43,421 nucleotides of DNA from a virus. Of the stretch, positions 16,379 through 25,773 are shown in pieces. Under the pieces are notes generated by a model. The model did no database searches. It was not told the DNA's origin and saw nothing but the letters and a program-made list of their open reading frames with translations. Position numbers and translations under genes: made by a program. Every line of letters begins with the position of its first letter. Position 1 is the first letter of the stretch. The DNA is taken from positions 1 to 43,421 of IMG/VR virus record IMGVR_UViG_3300042480_001391. The stretch is one strand, 5' to 3'.

Positions 16379-17666
16379 ATAAGTTGTCGTACGTGTAAGT
16401 GATGGTAGTCGAGTCGATGACCGAGGTTAAAGAAACGATTGAGCGATAAAGTCTAAAAGCTGAAGTGCTGTTAGGGCATATGAGGGACGAGGCAGACACT
16501 CTATCAACGAATTGGTTATAAGTGTACGAGCATGTTAGCGTTTCTTCGTCTTCCGTACCGAGAAATCTACCACAAACTCCATCCGTATTCCCGGTAATCT
16601 CCGGATCCAACGCCATTTCTTTAAGGTCGAGAATAGGGATATCTTGGACGAAGTCCAGGGCTAACACTTGCCGGGAAACATCAGTATAAGAGACGTTGGT
16701 CCCTAACCCTAGACTAGACGGAGAGAAAATACCTTTTAATAAATCGTTTACTTGTGAAGCCAAAGTATCACTGAAAGTTGTAGTAATTCTCGGATTCCAA
16801 GATATACTCACCACGACCTCAACTGGTAGAATAGTTGGAGGTGTAAGAAATAGTTTAACATCGATAGGGGTGCGGTCTCTAAGCGATGTTAACAAGACGG
16901 ATTGAGTCGCAGTAGTCAAAGGCGAGCCGTCCTCTCCCCCCGCCACTATAAAAATCCCACGATTATTCTCTACATCGTCTTGAAACCTCTCCTCATAGGG
17001 CAATACCTCGACAATTGATGCTTCAGGTGCTATTGCTCTGACTTCAGACCTGTAATCTTCTCTCGATGTAAGGTTTCTCCGCCCCAGCAATTCAAAAGCC
17101 CGGATCTTCATCTGATCAACGGTTTCAAGATCCGTACCGCCCGATGCCGGTTCGAGATTAGTAATGAAATCGAGCCCGAGGAAATTTCGCTCGATGCGGG
17201 TAATTTCATCCTGCGCTACGTTATAAACTTCCCCCCAACGCTCGGATTGTACCGTGCCAACAGCGCTTTGGTCGACAATCTGCACTTGATCCAACAAGAT
17301 GTAGGATTGGCCGCTTCTGGCGAACACCCTCGTCCCACCTGGTATAGTCACAGGCCTGCTATATCCCGGAACCTTGTAAAAGGTTACTTCAGCCAATGCC
17401 CTAGATCCCAGCTTTCTTTGGACACCCAGACTCCTAAGCCATTGCAACGTAACAGCCTCGGGCAAAGTATTCAAATAGTATAGAAGTTCGGCTTGGGCGA
17501 ACCCTTGACCTTCACTTATGGCGGAGAGAGGTGAAGCGGGGGTAAAATCATTAAGCGTCCCATCCGACTCGATGAACATCCGAGTCTGTATTGCTCGGAC
17601 GATGTCTCCTACATTCCTATTATCAAGCTGCAGAGGCAGTATTGGTGCGAATATCTCTAATGCCAT
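16365..17666 (-). CDS. Baseplate J-like protein (gpJ / gp6 family)
   Basis: This 433-residue protein is a convincing baseplate J family member, a wedge component of contractile tails. Typical features are the N-terminal SDGTLNDFTPASPLSAISEG, the turn VTIPGGTRVFARSGQSYILL (about 105-125), the central NLEPASGGTDLETVDQMKIR with LTSREDYRSEVRAIAPEA, and a C-terminal module starting PPTILPVEVVVSISWNP. It lies in the usual order gpJ then gpI. It starts 8 nt after the stop of the LysM-like gene; no separate promoter is likely, although the intergenic bases TGATATAAG look like a -10 box. Confidence 0.93.
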   Translation of the reverse strand: MALEIFAPILPLQLDNRNVGDIVRAIQTRMFIESDGTLNDFTPASPLSAISEGQGFAQAELLYYLNTLPEAVTLQWLRSLGVQRKLGSRALAEVTFYKVPGYSRPVTIPGGTRVFARSGQSYILLDQVQIVDQSAVGTVQSERWGEVYNVAQDEITRIERNFLGLDFITNLEPASGGTDLETVDQMKIRAFELLGRRNLTSREDYRSEVRAIAPEASIVEVLPYEERFQDDVENNRGIFIVAGGEDGSPLTTATQSVLLTSLRDRTPIDVKLFLTPPTILPVEVVVSISWNPRITTTFSDTLASQVNDLLKGIFSPSSLGLGTNVSYTDVSRQVLALDFVQDIPILDLKEMALDPEITGNTDGVCGRFLGTEDEETLTCSYTYNQFVDRVSASSLICPNSTSAFRLYRSIVSLTSVIDSTTITYTYDNLYDIV

Positions 17667-17674
17667 AACTTATA

Positions 17675-18679
17675 TCAAAAGGTTGTAGTACGGGTTCTTT
17701 GCGAGAATGGGAGTCCTCTGCCCGGGTCAGAGTTCTCCGTATCCTTTAACGGGGTGATGAAATCGCCATTGGAATTGACCCCGGGCTGATAGGTGGTGTA
17801 ACCATTGATCTCCACCACAAGCTTCGCCACATCAACAGCGTACATTTTCTGGTCAGCAGGACTTAATGCTCCGATGCCAGTAAAGTCTCGAATCGTGCCG
17901 ATAGTCCCCAGGCCAGCCAGAGAGCGAGACACGTTCCTCGCCTCTTGGACATCACTTAATGAGAGAAGAGAGTCTAATCCCGGCCTGAGCAGCGATTCCA
18001 AAGGCCTGGTAGTAGCGTAACCGACATACCCTTCTGACAACGATTTAAGAATTGTGTCGGGAAGGTTCTGAGCCGTAGACCCAGCCCCGGGCAAAGCGAT
18101 ACCGGCGAAATAATCTTCCGGAGTAAGATACCCTGTAGAGAATTCGACCCCTCTGTAATCAGATGTCAAACCGACCGAGTCGGAAAGCGGCAATAAAGAA
18201 CCGGCTGGCAATTTGTCCGGCTTGCGTGCAGGCACTACAGATGCGAGATTAGAGTAAACTTCGAGATCGGGTATGATTTTTTTAAGCCTGTTGACAAGGC
18301 CGGGGCCGGAAATCCCGGGCACTTCTAGATAGTCAATAACACTGGACAATGACGTCTCATAACTAGACATCTCGCCATATGATGTCAAGACGTTTTTGTG
18401 CAAATTACTGGCAACTTTGGCCAGGTTGTTTCCCGGCGTGTTTACGTACCTAGAAAACTCGCGATTAGTCTCATACTCTTGTTCAAGAGCAGAAAAGACT
18501 TTATCCTTGGTTAACGCTTGCTCGATCAACATGGCCGGGGTCATGCTGTTTACAATCCCTCCGACAGGCGAGTTCGCAATTACCTGATTCGCTACTTCCG
18601 GGTATCTCTCGGGCGACCCGTAGGCGACCGAAGCAAGACCGGTAATTGTCGACCAGGAATCCGTGGCGTAAGTAGACAA
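17675..18679 (-). CDS. Putative LysM-like baseplate protein, 334 aa
   Basis: The N-terminus DSWSTITGLASVAYGSPERY followed by PEVANQVIAN (about residues 7-36) has the layout of a LysM module (start-up helix, Ala-Tyr-Gly, Pro-Glu-Arg-Tyr-Pro, Asn), as found in gp53-like baseplate proteins. The remainder is mixed helix and loop with no domain I recognise. It heads the leftward baseplate operon. The start is TTG at 18679; it is supported by an exact GTTGAAAGC on the same strand 20 nt upstream and by the absence of any nearby ATG at the right distance. In the phage it probably helps join tube, sheath and wedges. Confidence 0.65.
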   Translation of the reverse strand: MSTYATDSWSTITGLASVAYGSPERYPEVANQVIANSPVGGIVNSMTPAMLIEQALTKDKVFSALEQEYETNREFSRYVNTPGNNLAKVASNLHKNVLTSYGEMSSYETSLSSVIDYLEVPGISGPGLVNRLKKIIPDLEVYSNLASVVPARKPDKLPAGSLLPLSDSVGLTSDYRGVEFSTGYLTPEDYFAGIALPGAGSTAQNLPDTILKSLSEGYVGYATTRPLESLLRPGLDSLLSLSDVQEARNVSRSLAGLGTIGTIRDFTGIGALSPADQKMYAVDVAKLVVEINGYTTYQPGVNSNGDFITPLKDTENSDPGRGLPFSQRTRTTTF

Positions 18680-18699
18680 GAATTTTTACCCTATAACTG

Positions 18700-18719
18700 G
18701 CTTTCAACTCGTTGAAGGC
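18700..18719. promoter_or_regulatory. Palindromic double copy of the GTTGAAAGC motif between divergent virion operons
   Basis: GCTTTCAAC-TC-GTTGAAGGC. The minus-strand half is exact and 20 nt from the TTG at 18679. The plus-strand half is the GTTGAAGGC variant, 25 nt from ATG 18745. TATAGG hexamers follow both halves on their own strands. The arrangement mirrors the one at 195-217. Confidence 0.65.
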
Positions 18720-18744
18720 AAGGTGTATAGGAATTTATTTTAAA

Positions 18745-19230
18745 ATGGCAGAAGCGAGTATTCAGAACTTAAGTACGCCTTTGGCGAACGAAGAACCGTT
18801 TCTGGGGGACGGGGACGAAGGCGAGATTGTCACAAACACGGCAGACGGCAGAGCATGGGTCTTTGACCAGTCTGGATTCCCTGTCGAGTTAGGAGGCGCT
18901 TGCGTTAATAAACCGATCGCGGGTAACTTGTTCGCTGGCAACTACCTCGAACTTGACATCACCGATCCGGATAATTTACCCATTCCGAACACCGATCCGC
19001 TCCAGGTCAGGCCAGGAAATTACCGCGAAATACGGATTCTGGCAAGATTTGTAGGCGAACCGTTGACGACATTTTCCGCCTACTTCGACTACCCGGTTGA
19101 CTGGGCAAGTGGAAACTCGTTAGACGATTATGCAGAAACAGGGGCCGAAGTCCTTATCGAGCTGAGTAGTTTTGGCCCTCGACCCGCCTGGATCGCAAGA
19201 GTACTGTGGGCGAAAGTCGTTGAAAGCTGA
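18745..19230 (+). CDS. Putative tail-fibre-associated protein, 161 aa
   Basis: The N-terminal segment GEIVTNTADGRAWVFDQSGF (about residues 27-46) is the short beta module often seen at the start of phage fibre and collar proteins, and is similar to one in the gene at 1945. The rest is beta-rich with a cluster of Pro and Asp (LDITDPDNLPIPNTDPL). A longer frame could begin with TTG at 18712, but that lies inside the palindromic control element; ATG at 18745 follows the motif by 25 nt. Its last codons form the GTTGAAAGC motif of the fibre gene. It probably links the fibre to the baseplate. Confidence 0.65.
   Translation: MAEASIQNLSTPLANEEPFLGDGDEGEIVTNTADGRAWVFDQSGFPVELGGACVNKPIAGNLFAGNYLELDITDPDNLPIPNTDPLQVRPGNYREIRILARFVGEPLTTFSAYFDYPVDWASGNSLDDYAETGAEVLIELSSFGPRPAWIARVLWAKVVES
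19219..19227 (+). promoter_or_regulatory. GTTGAAAGC motif upstream of the giant fibre gene
   Basis: Exact copy that doubles as the last codons (Val-Glu-Ser) of the upstream gene; its TGA follows directly. The fibre GTG start is 22 nt downstream. Confidence 0.6.
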
Positions 19231-19249
19231 GTAGTAGTTTAAGCTTATT

Positions 19250-22200
19250 GTGGAAAAAATCGCTTTTCAAAACGGCAAAGTAGTCTCTAGCCAGTATCTG
19301 AATAAAGTCCAGGAAGGGACGGAGTTTACCGGGGAGCCCCGCTCTGATTACTATGACGTAGCGACTAGCGGTGAGCAGGAAGGCTGGGATATTGGCCAGC
19401 GCGACGCTATTAAGGATTGGGAAATTGCTAATCCCCGGCTTGAGCCGGAGACCGCCATCGGTCGTCTTGCTCATGACGGTATCGTACTTAATGGAAATGA
19501 AAACGAACTTTTAGCGGTTGTAGGGTTGCCGTCCACTTTCGCATTCGAGGGTGGCCAAGGTGTAACAATTGAGGCGGGAAGCTTTATAAACCGGTCGGGG
19601 GACGCTGTTTCCTGGCCCAGGCAAAACATCAAGTTGCTGGGTGGCGCGGGAACAGCATCCTACATCTATCTGCTTGAACAGCAAGACGCACCTTACACCG
19701 TCTCGGTGTCCAGCTCGTTGCCAAGCGTTAACGAAGCGCATATTCCGCTGGCGAAGATCACTCTTGACACGAATGGCGACGGCTTGGCCACTGATCCCGA
19801 CACAGGCGAAGTCTTTGGTACTGGTTACATTGACATCCGCCCACACACCTTCATCTCCGCTCTTAATCCGTACCCGAGAAATCTTTCTAACACCCCCATC
19901 CAGCGCGACGATTACACTGCGTTAGTCTCGGACAGAGTAATTACAGATACCAGTAACGGCAGCATTATTGTCACGCTTCCCGAATCTCCCAGCGACAGCG
20001 ACCGAATCGCGTTAGTCGATATTTCCGGGACGTTCGACCGTTTCCCTTTAATTATTCGTACAAACCCGGTAAGTAACGAATTACTCAACGGGTCTCCAGA
20101 CGACTGGATTGTAAACATCCGAGACGCGCATCTCGAGCTGTTTTACCATGCAGCTACCGAGCAGTGGAAGTTTGAAGAGGCACCGGGATCAGAGTGCAAT
20201 CCGGTTCTTGGTACGTTCCTTTCTTGTGGTGGTAAAGAGTTTATTGGCGATAGGACTATTGCCGAGTGCCCGGACGGGGCCAGATTGCCCACCACATATC
20301 CCATTCTTTCCGCAGGAGTATACAGTTTCGAGCCGTCACAAGCCGACCCGACACTTGGCAAGTGCTACAGGCAATATGACGAAACAGTGGCATTGTATGC
20401 GAATGGTACTGGCGGACTTGTAAACGTCCCTCAAGCCCCCCGATGCAACAGATCTAACGCCTCTTTCACTCCTCTTTCCAGAAACACAATCTACATTGAT
20501 CAGACGATCGGCGAAGATTCAATCGATAACAGGGGCTTTGATAAAGATCGTCCGTTCCGCACCATTGAACGTGCGCTGCTTGAAGGTGTTAGAGAATCCC
20601 GTCGCTCCGGCCAGAACAACGACCGGTACGACAAGGTCATGCTGGAAATCGCTCCAGGTGACTATTATGTTGATAATAGTCCTGGTGTTCTTTCCGGTCT
20701 TACGGTAAGTGAAGGGACCGGACTCGTTCAAAAAGTAGATACAGGGTTCACAATTTCTAACTCGGTTATAGGAGACAAAGCCACTACCATCGTGGTGAAT
20801 GTCGGTAATTCGGTTAACACGCAACCACCACGCGAGTTGAACTTGGGCCGAGTCCTTTACTCAGAGTCTGGGGGTGTTGGTAACATCGCTCGGGTGCAAA
20901 AACAATCCGGCTCCAGCTCGAACTGGATTATCAGCCTTGAATACGTTAGAGGGACTTTTGAAGTAAACGACAAACTCTTCTTTGACAATCTGGCTGTTGT
21001 CAACCCTCAGACCGGGGGTCTTATCGTTCCCCGGGGAATATCGGTAGACGGGGTCGATCTGCGCAAGGTCCGCATCCGGCCGATGTACGTTCCGGAACTC
21101 AGCCCGGTCCAGAACGACCCGCAGACCGAAAAAACCGCTATATTCAAAGTTACTGGTGGAACCTATGTGTCGTTGATGACTTTCACCGACAACTTGCAAT
21201 ACTCGAGAAGCCATAATACCGTCACCGCTATTGAATTTGCTTCGGAGCAAGAGATTATCGGGGGCGGCAGCGAAACATCTTACTATTCCCGGATTAACTC
21301 CCTGTTCAAAGATGTTGATGGGTGGGAAGATGAGTTGCTTGAAGCGATTGCTGCTGAAACCACTATCGTCGCCCCTATCGCCTCTACAAAGCAGAACCGG
21401 TCTCAGGACATTGAGGAGAATCAGACAGGAATTCCTAGTCCCGACTCGGACAGTAACGCGGCTGTTATGTATCCCGGCGCCACCAGAATTCGCAACTCGG
21501 ATGGCGCTATTGTCCCCTTGCCGGACATCAACTCGACCCGATCCAGTTCGCCTTACGTCTTTAGCTGCTCGGTTCGGAGTATTTTCGGTCTGAACGGCCT
21601 CTGGGCGAACGGTTCACGTGTGTCTGGCTTTAAGTCGATGGTCACCGCGAACTTTACCCAAGTCTCGCTTCAGACCGACCCGAACTGTTACCTAGACAAT
21701 ACGTATTTCCAAGACCCGCCTATTAATAAAACGGACAGCGAAGGCAAGAAATACAAATCCAGCAATGCAGATAAGTTCAAGTACCGCCACTTTGGAATCA
21801 GAGGCAGTAACGATGCCACGATCCAAATCGTGTCCGTATTCTGTATCGGTAACAGCGATCATTTCATATCAGAATCTGGAGCCGACTTATCAATTACTAA
21901 CTCTTGCTCGGACTTTGGTGACATCTCACTTCGAGGTATTGGGTACAAAGCTAAGTCTTTTAGTCAGGATCAGGCCGCCCCGGCGACTGGGTACAGCGGT
22001 ACCCGGATTACACAGATTGTCCCCCCTTTGCCGCTGCAATACACTCAACTTCCCGACGGTCGTCCCGCCACATTAGAAGATATCGAGGTAAGTACTGGTC
22101 TTGTTATTGACTATAATAAAACCCTGGCTTATGTGCTGGCAAATAAAACGGGTACGAATGAGGCGCCCGAAACCATCAGAATCTATGTTCAAAACTCGAA

Positions 22201-25200
22201 CATCGCCAGTCCGTTTAGCCTAGAACGTCCTCCTTCCGCCTCTAATATCGCTTTCGGCCAATACAGCTACACCAAAAAAATCGGTACGAGTACTTGGGAG
22301 TTGTCCGGCGGTCCCAGCAGACCTAACAGAAAACGTATCTATATTAACGGTTTTGATGAAGTCGGCAATTCTATACTGTATACTGGCGATCTCCAACTCG
22401 CTGCAACCAATTCCCCCGGATTTGGTAATCTAGACGACAGCTCTAAAATATTTGCATGGGACAGCGCACCTATTGATATTGATCAGGAAACCGGGAATAC
22501 AGTAACCGGATCTCCAGCCTGGTATATTAATGTAACGACTCAAGGTATCTCTGAAGAAAGTACAGATCAAAACGCCGATGGATACCTCGCCAAACGGTTT
22601 AACTACGCCTTTAGGTATAAGCTGATTGACAACCCGACTGGGCAAGATGCCGTCTTCGCCTCCCTGGACTTTATGTTCAACCGGTCGGCGGTAAAAATCA
22701 TCCGCGCTATTGATCAGAGGCGAGCGGATGACCGAGTGTATCGAGTCGTACTCGAAGGATTCGAGCGTCTTCGGGGGATGAGACGTCCGCAGCCTTATTA
22801 TGTCCTTGAGAAGCAACCGGGTGTTGCCGGTTTCCCTTTAAATAATTCATCCGAACTTGAGGATAACCCGTTAACCATCACGCAAGTACGCACTTATGAA
22901 GAGGTGTTTACACCAGGAGCCAGTGTCCAAAACAGTGGAAAATACGTTACATATTTGACGCAAGGTTCCCGCGCTCGCGATGTATTTACCGGAGACTTTT
23001 ACCCGTCTCTGGATAGCGATTATCCCGAGCTTACGGAAGACCCCGTTGAAAGTGCTACTAAGCAGGCTTTGGCCCTAATGCAGGCAAGAGCTTCTGTGAA
23101 CTTCAGTGCCCCGCTCCAGGCATCGACCGAACCTATCACGGTCCGTACCTCGGCATCCGCCTCTGTCGGCATCCTGGTCGGGTTGAGACGTCCGTCCGTC
23201 ATCCGCGCTTCCGGGCACACCTGGGAATGGACTGGATACCTGAACTACGACACTTCGTTCCCAACATTCCAAGGCGAACCTTTAGAGCAAGAGTTCATTC
23301 TTGGTAAGATTATTACCGAAGAGAATGGTGGCCGAGTATACGCCACCGGTATGAACGAGGAGGGTAACTATTACCTCGGTACTACTGTCTTTGACCTTAG
23401 GTCGGGCGAGCAGTTCTCGATTCCTTACGCGTCAGAATCTGGAGCCGAAGGCCTTACCAACCAGGTGCTGAACAACGTAATCATAAGAAGTACGTTGCTT
23501 ATGCAAGACGGCTCCAGCCTTATCATGGGGCGGGGTACAAGCCTTTTCTTCAGTAACGATACCCAGTTCAAATCTTTGACTACTGGCGATATCATCGCAT
23601 CGCCAAACCCTCCCCTAGTCTATGCATCACGCGACCGGGCCGGTATTGTACAACTCGCCAAGAAAGAAGATATCAGAGGGGCGAAGAATCCAGCGTTCCT
23701 GGGGATTAGTGACAAAGTCGCTGTTACTGCCTTCGACCTGGCTAACGAACTTGATGCTAGGTTAAATAACAATGTCACTGGCGGTAGGGGCATTTCTGTT
23801 ACCCAGGTCAACGTAGAAATCCCGGGCGGAGACCCTAACGATCCTTCAGACGATATAGCCCAGTTCGTTGTAAATTCTGGTCTGCCAGGTAATACTGATG
23901 CCGTAGGATTCTCCAGTCTTTGCATTGGCGAAGACCCCTCTCTAGAGGATAGTACAAAACTTACAAGTCTTAGAACTTCTAGCCAATCTCTCCCCGTAAG
24001 AGACGAGAGTAATGCCTCAGACTCTGCTCTAGTCACGGAGAAAGGGATCGCCAAATGGGCTAAAGATATCCCGGGGTATGTAAAATCTCAGGGCACAAGC
24101 CCCTACATCGTGCTTCACGTCTCCGGGGGTACCCCGCTTACCGAGGAAAACTCAGTACCTGGTGGGTACTTTGAGACAAATGAAGTATCTTACAGCCCCA
24201 ATTCTAGTTCGATATTCAGAAGAACAATTTTCTCGACAGTAACAGATGCGCTGGAATTTGCGGCCGGAGCCTACCTCCCCCTAGGAGCCGAACTTGTAAT
24301 CAGTGTCCATGACAATATAACTGCTACCGAAGCAGGACCATTAATGGTTGCAAATAGCTGGTCGACTGTTGTTGTAGCTGGGGCGAGGGGTGCTGTTACA
24401 ACCCCTAAAATCCGGATTAATATAGATGGCTCTGTACCTTCGGACAACACAAAATTCGCCGGAACCAGGATCCCTCAAGTCATCGATAGAGCTATATCTG
24501 CTGGCATAATTTTTCAAGATCTGACAATTGACATTAACACTAATGAGACAAATGCTGAAAGCACTTATCTAACCCTTAATGGGGGGTTTGGGGTAAATAC
24601 ACGGGATACAGTAATTAACTGGTTGAATTGCAGCGGAAGCAGCGCGTCTGGCACAGCTTACTCTCAAGTGCCAGGTAAGTTTATTAATGCCACGGCCAGT
24701 GTGGGCGAAAAAACTCAGATTCGAGTTACACCAGAATTGACTACTTCCGGATCAGATTACAGTATTGTAACCAATCTAGAAATGGCAAATACCAGCCAAA
24801 AGACGTTCGTCGCCTTCTTTGATCAAGCTGGTGGTCTTTTGGGGCAAAACTGCGACATCGTTTTTGATTTCAGACGGGCAAGTTATGGCGATGGGGGAAA
24901 TAAAACTCTGGAGTTTAAGTTCACTCACAATAGTTCTGAGCCTTGCTGGGTTAAAATGCTTGGCATGGGCGGCAGAGGAAACTGTAGAATTACAAGCCGA
25001 ATTGCTCCGTTTGTGAAATGGAACTTCGATAACAAAGATTGGAATATGAAATTCTTTTACACAGGATTTTTATCCAATCCTAATACTTGTGGCTTAGCCT
25101 TTAAACCGTTCCCGTATTCAAGCGGGGTTTACAAAATCTCGCAAAGCACGGCTCAGAGTATACTTAGCTCTGGTGCTGCCGCAGTTGCCAAGGATTGTAT

Positions 25201-25408
25201 AATCTCCGGATTGGACTCAGCGTCCTTTAATTCCGGCCCGTTCTCTATCTACCAAGAGTTAGCAGGTAAGACGGTTAGTACAGTTTCTATCCCCTCCGTT
25301 CTTTTGAAAAAAGAAGTTCCTAACTCGTTTAGAATCTCATCCCCTGACGGAACTGAATACGACATCAGTGTGAGTAACGCTGGTGTTCTGCAAGTAGATC
25401 CTGTCTAA
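19250..25408 (+). CDS. Giant tail fibre / adsorption protein, 2,052 aa
   Basis: The largest gene here. Residues ~415-480 (YIDQTIGEDSIDNRGFDKDR then PFRTIERALLEG and MLEIAPGDYYVDNSPG) match the start of a pectin-lyase-type right-handed beta-helix, as in phage tailspikes. Around residue 1464 the segment RAGIVQLAKKEDIRGA followed by AVTAFDLANELDARL is the repeated tail-fibre motif of T4 gp34/37-type proteins. The C-terminal ~430 residues form a separate beta-rich tip ending FRISSPDGTEYDISVSNAGV; their DNA appears more AT-rich than the rest. The start is GTG at 19250, 22 nt after a GTTGAAAGC motif. It likely recognises host lipopolysaccharide or capsule. No chaperone or hydrolase motif was confirmed. 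Confidence 0.85.
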   Translation: MEKIAFQNGKVVSSQYLNKVQEGTEFTGEPRSDYYDVATSGEQEGWDIGQRDAIKDWEIANPRLEPETAIGRLAHDGIVLNGNENELLAVVGLPSTFAFEGGQGVTIEAGSFINRSGDAVSWPRQNIKLLGGAGTASYIYLLEQQDAPYTVSVSSSLPSVNEAHIPLAKITLDTNGDGLATDPDTGEVFGTGYIDIRPHTFISALNPYPRNLSNTPIQRDDYTALVSDRVITDTSNGSIIVTLPESPSDSDRIALVDISGTFDRFPLIIRTNPVSNELLNGSPDDWIVNIRDAHLELFYHAATEQWKFEEAPGSECNPVLGTFLSCGGKEFIGDRTIAECPDGARLPTTYPILSAGVYSFEPSQADPTLGKCYRQYDETVALYANGTGGLVNVPQAPRCNRSNASFTPLSRNTIYIDQTIGEDSIDNRGFDKDRPFRTIERALLEGVRESRRSGQNNDRYDKVMLEIAPGDYYVDNSPGVLSGLTVSEGTGLVQKVDTGFTISNSVIGDKATTIVVNVGNSVNTQPPRELNLGRVLYSESGGVGNIARVQKQSGSSSNWIISLEYVRGTFEVNDKLFFDNLAVVNPQTGGLIVPRGISVDGVDLRKVRIRPMYVPELSPVQNDPQTEKTAIFKVTGGTYVSLMTFTDNLQYSRSHNTVTAIEFASEQEIIGGGSETSYYSRINSLFKDVDGWEDELLEAIAAETTIVAPIASTKQNRSQDIEENQTGIPSPDSDSNAAVMYPGATRIRNSDGAIVPLPDINSTRSSSPYVFSCSVRSIFGLNGLWANGSRVSGFKSMVTANFTQVSLQTDPNCYLDNTYFQDPPINKTDSEGKKYKSSNADKFKYRHFGIRGSNDATIQIVSVFCIGNSDHFISESGADLSITNSCSDFGDISLRGIGYKAKSFSQDQAAPATGYSGTRITQIVPPLPLQYTQLPDGRPATLEDIEVSTGLVIDYNKTLAYVLANKTGTNEAPETIRIYVQNSNIASPFSLERPPSASNIAFGQYSYTKKIGTSTWELSGGPSRPNRKRIYINGFDEVGNSILYTGDLQLAATNSPGFGNLDDSSKIFAWDSAPIDIDQETGNTVTGSPAWYINVTTQGISEESTDQNADGYLAKRFNYAFRYKLIDNPTGQDAVFASLDFMFNRSAVKIIRAIDQRRADDRVYRVVLEGFERLRGMRRPQPYYVLEKQPGVAGFPLNNSSELEDNPLTITQVRTYEEVFTPGASVQNSGKYVTYLTQGSRARDVFTGDFYPSLDSDYPELTEDPVESATKQALALMQARASVNFSAPLQASTEPITVRTSASASVGILVGLRRPSVIRASGHTWEWTGYLNYDTSFPTFQGEPLEQEFILGKIITEENGGRVYATGMNEEGNYYLGTTVFDLRSGEQFSIPYASESGAEGLTNQVLNNVIIRSTLLMQDGSSLIMGRGTSLFFSNDTQFKSLTTGDIIASPNPPLVYASRDRAGIVQLAKKEDIRGAKNPAFLGISDKVAVTAFDLANELDARLNNNVTGGRGISVTQVNVEIPGGDPNDPSDDIAQFVVNSGLPGNTDAVGFSSLCIGEDPSLEDSTKLTSLRTSSQSLPVRDESNASDSALVTEKGIAKWAKDIPGYVKSQGTSPYIVLHVSGGTPLTEENSVPGGYFETNEVSYSPNSSSIFRRTIFSTVTDALEFAAGAYLPLGAELVISVHDNITATEAGPLMVANSWSTVVVAGARGAVTTPKIRINIDGSVPSDNTKFAGTRIPQVIDRAISAGIIFQDLTIDINTNETNAESTYLTLNGGFGVNTRDTVINWLNCSGSSASGTAYSQVPGKFINATASVGEKTQIRVTPELTTSGSDYSIVTNLEMANTSQKTFVAFFDQAGGLLGQNCDIVFDFRRASYGDGGNKTLEFKFTHNSSEPCWVKMLGMGGRGNCRITSRIAPFVKWNFDNKDWNMKFFYTGFLSNPNTCGLAFKPFPYSSGVYKISQSTAQSILSSGAAAVAKDCIISGLDSASFNSGPFSIYQELAGKTVSTVSIPSVLLKKEVPNSFRISSPDGTEYDISVSNAGVLQVDPV

Positions 25409-25686
25409 TGGCAAGAGCTAAACCCCCTCGCTGGTGGGGCAAATTCACCTCCTCCTTGCCCAAGTTTCGTTTGCCTTTTCTCGAACCGAGGGTATGGACG
25501 CGGGAACTCGCCCAGGCCTGGGTGGACCGAATCCCGCCCAAATGCCCGTTTGAGAGGGCGGTGTGGTGGCGCGGCCGACTCGTGCTCTACATCCCCCCTT
25601 TGTGTCCCCTTAACCCGTTTTCGACCCAGCTTTACGCGATACGCCTCAAAGCGCAAGAATTTCTGTCAGCAAATCCTGACATTTGA
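25408..25686 (+). CDS. Small Mo-dependent nitrogenase C-terminus-like protein, 92 aa
   Basis: The segment PPKCPFERAVWWRGRLVLYI followed by PPLCPLNPFSTQLYAIRLKA strongly recalls the cyanobacterial family named after the Mo-dependent nitrogenase C-terminus (typical form CPFER...IPPLCKLNP...LRFRAL). Members occur in many cyanobacteria and cyanophages and have no known biochemical role. The basic, Trp-rich N-terminus (PPRWWGKF) is not part of the core. ATG overlaps the fibre stop (TAATG), so it is probably translated with the fibre mRNA. This gene is the best single indication of a cyanobacterial host. The assignment comes from motif memory and should be tested with the Pfam profile. Confidence 0.65.
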   Translation: MARAKPPRWWGKFTSSLPKFRLPFLEPRVWTRELAQAWVDRIPPKCPFERAVWWRGRLVLYIPPLCPLNPFSTQLYAIRLKAQEFLSANPDI

Positions 25687-25709
25687 ATTCGCGCCCCCCT
25701 CAAGCGCGG

Positions 25710-25751
25710 TGTATAGTAAAAACATGACGAGGGGAATTTCTCCCTCTCGTC
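25710..25751 (+). promoter_or_regulatory. Promoter and 5' hairpin of the ssDNA-binding candidate
   Basis: TGTATAGT at 25710-25717 looks like a -10 box preceded by TG. About nine bases later lies the hairpin GACGAGGGGA-ATTTC-TCCC-T-CTCGTC (25726-25751, ten pairs, one bulged T), which would sit at the 5' end of the mRNA. AAAGGA at about 25758-25763 then serves ATG 25774. With the terminator at 26751 this makes a self-contained one-gene unit. Confidence 0.5.
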
Positions 25752-25773
25752 CAAATCCAAAGGACCAAATCGT

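Noticed and set aside
17670-17678. TGATATAAG on the minus strand before gpJ, resembling an extended -10 box with a stop codon
   Set aside because: Only three bases lie between it and the gpJ ATG, too close for transcription start and translation.
23044-23052. GTTGAAAGT in the fibre gene and a GTTGAAAGG near 27771 in nrdB
   Set aside because: Both differ at the last base and no start codon follows at 18-26 nt in a supported frame.
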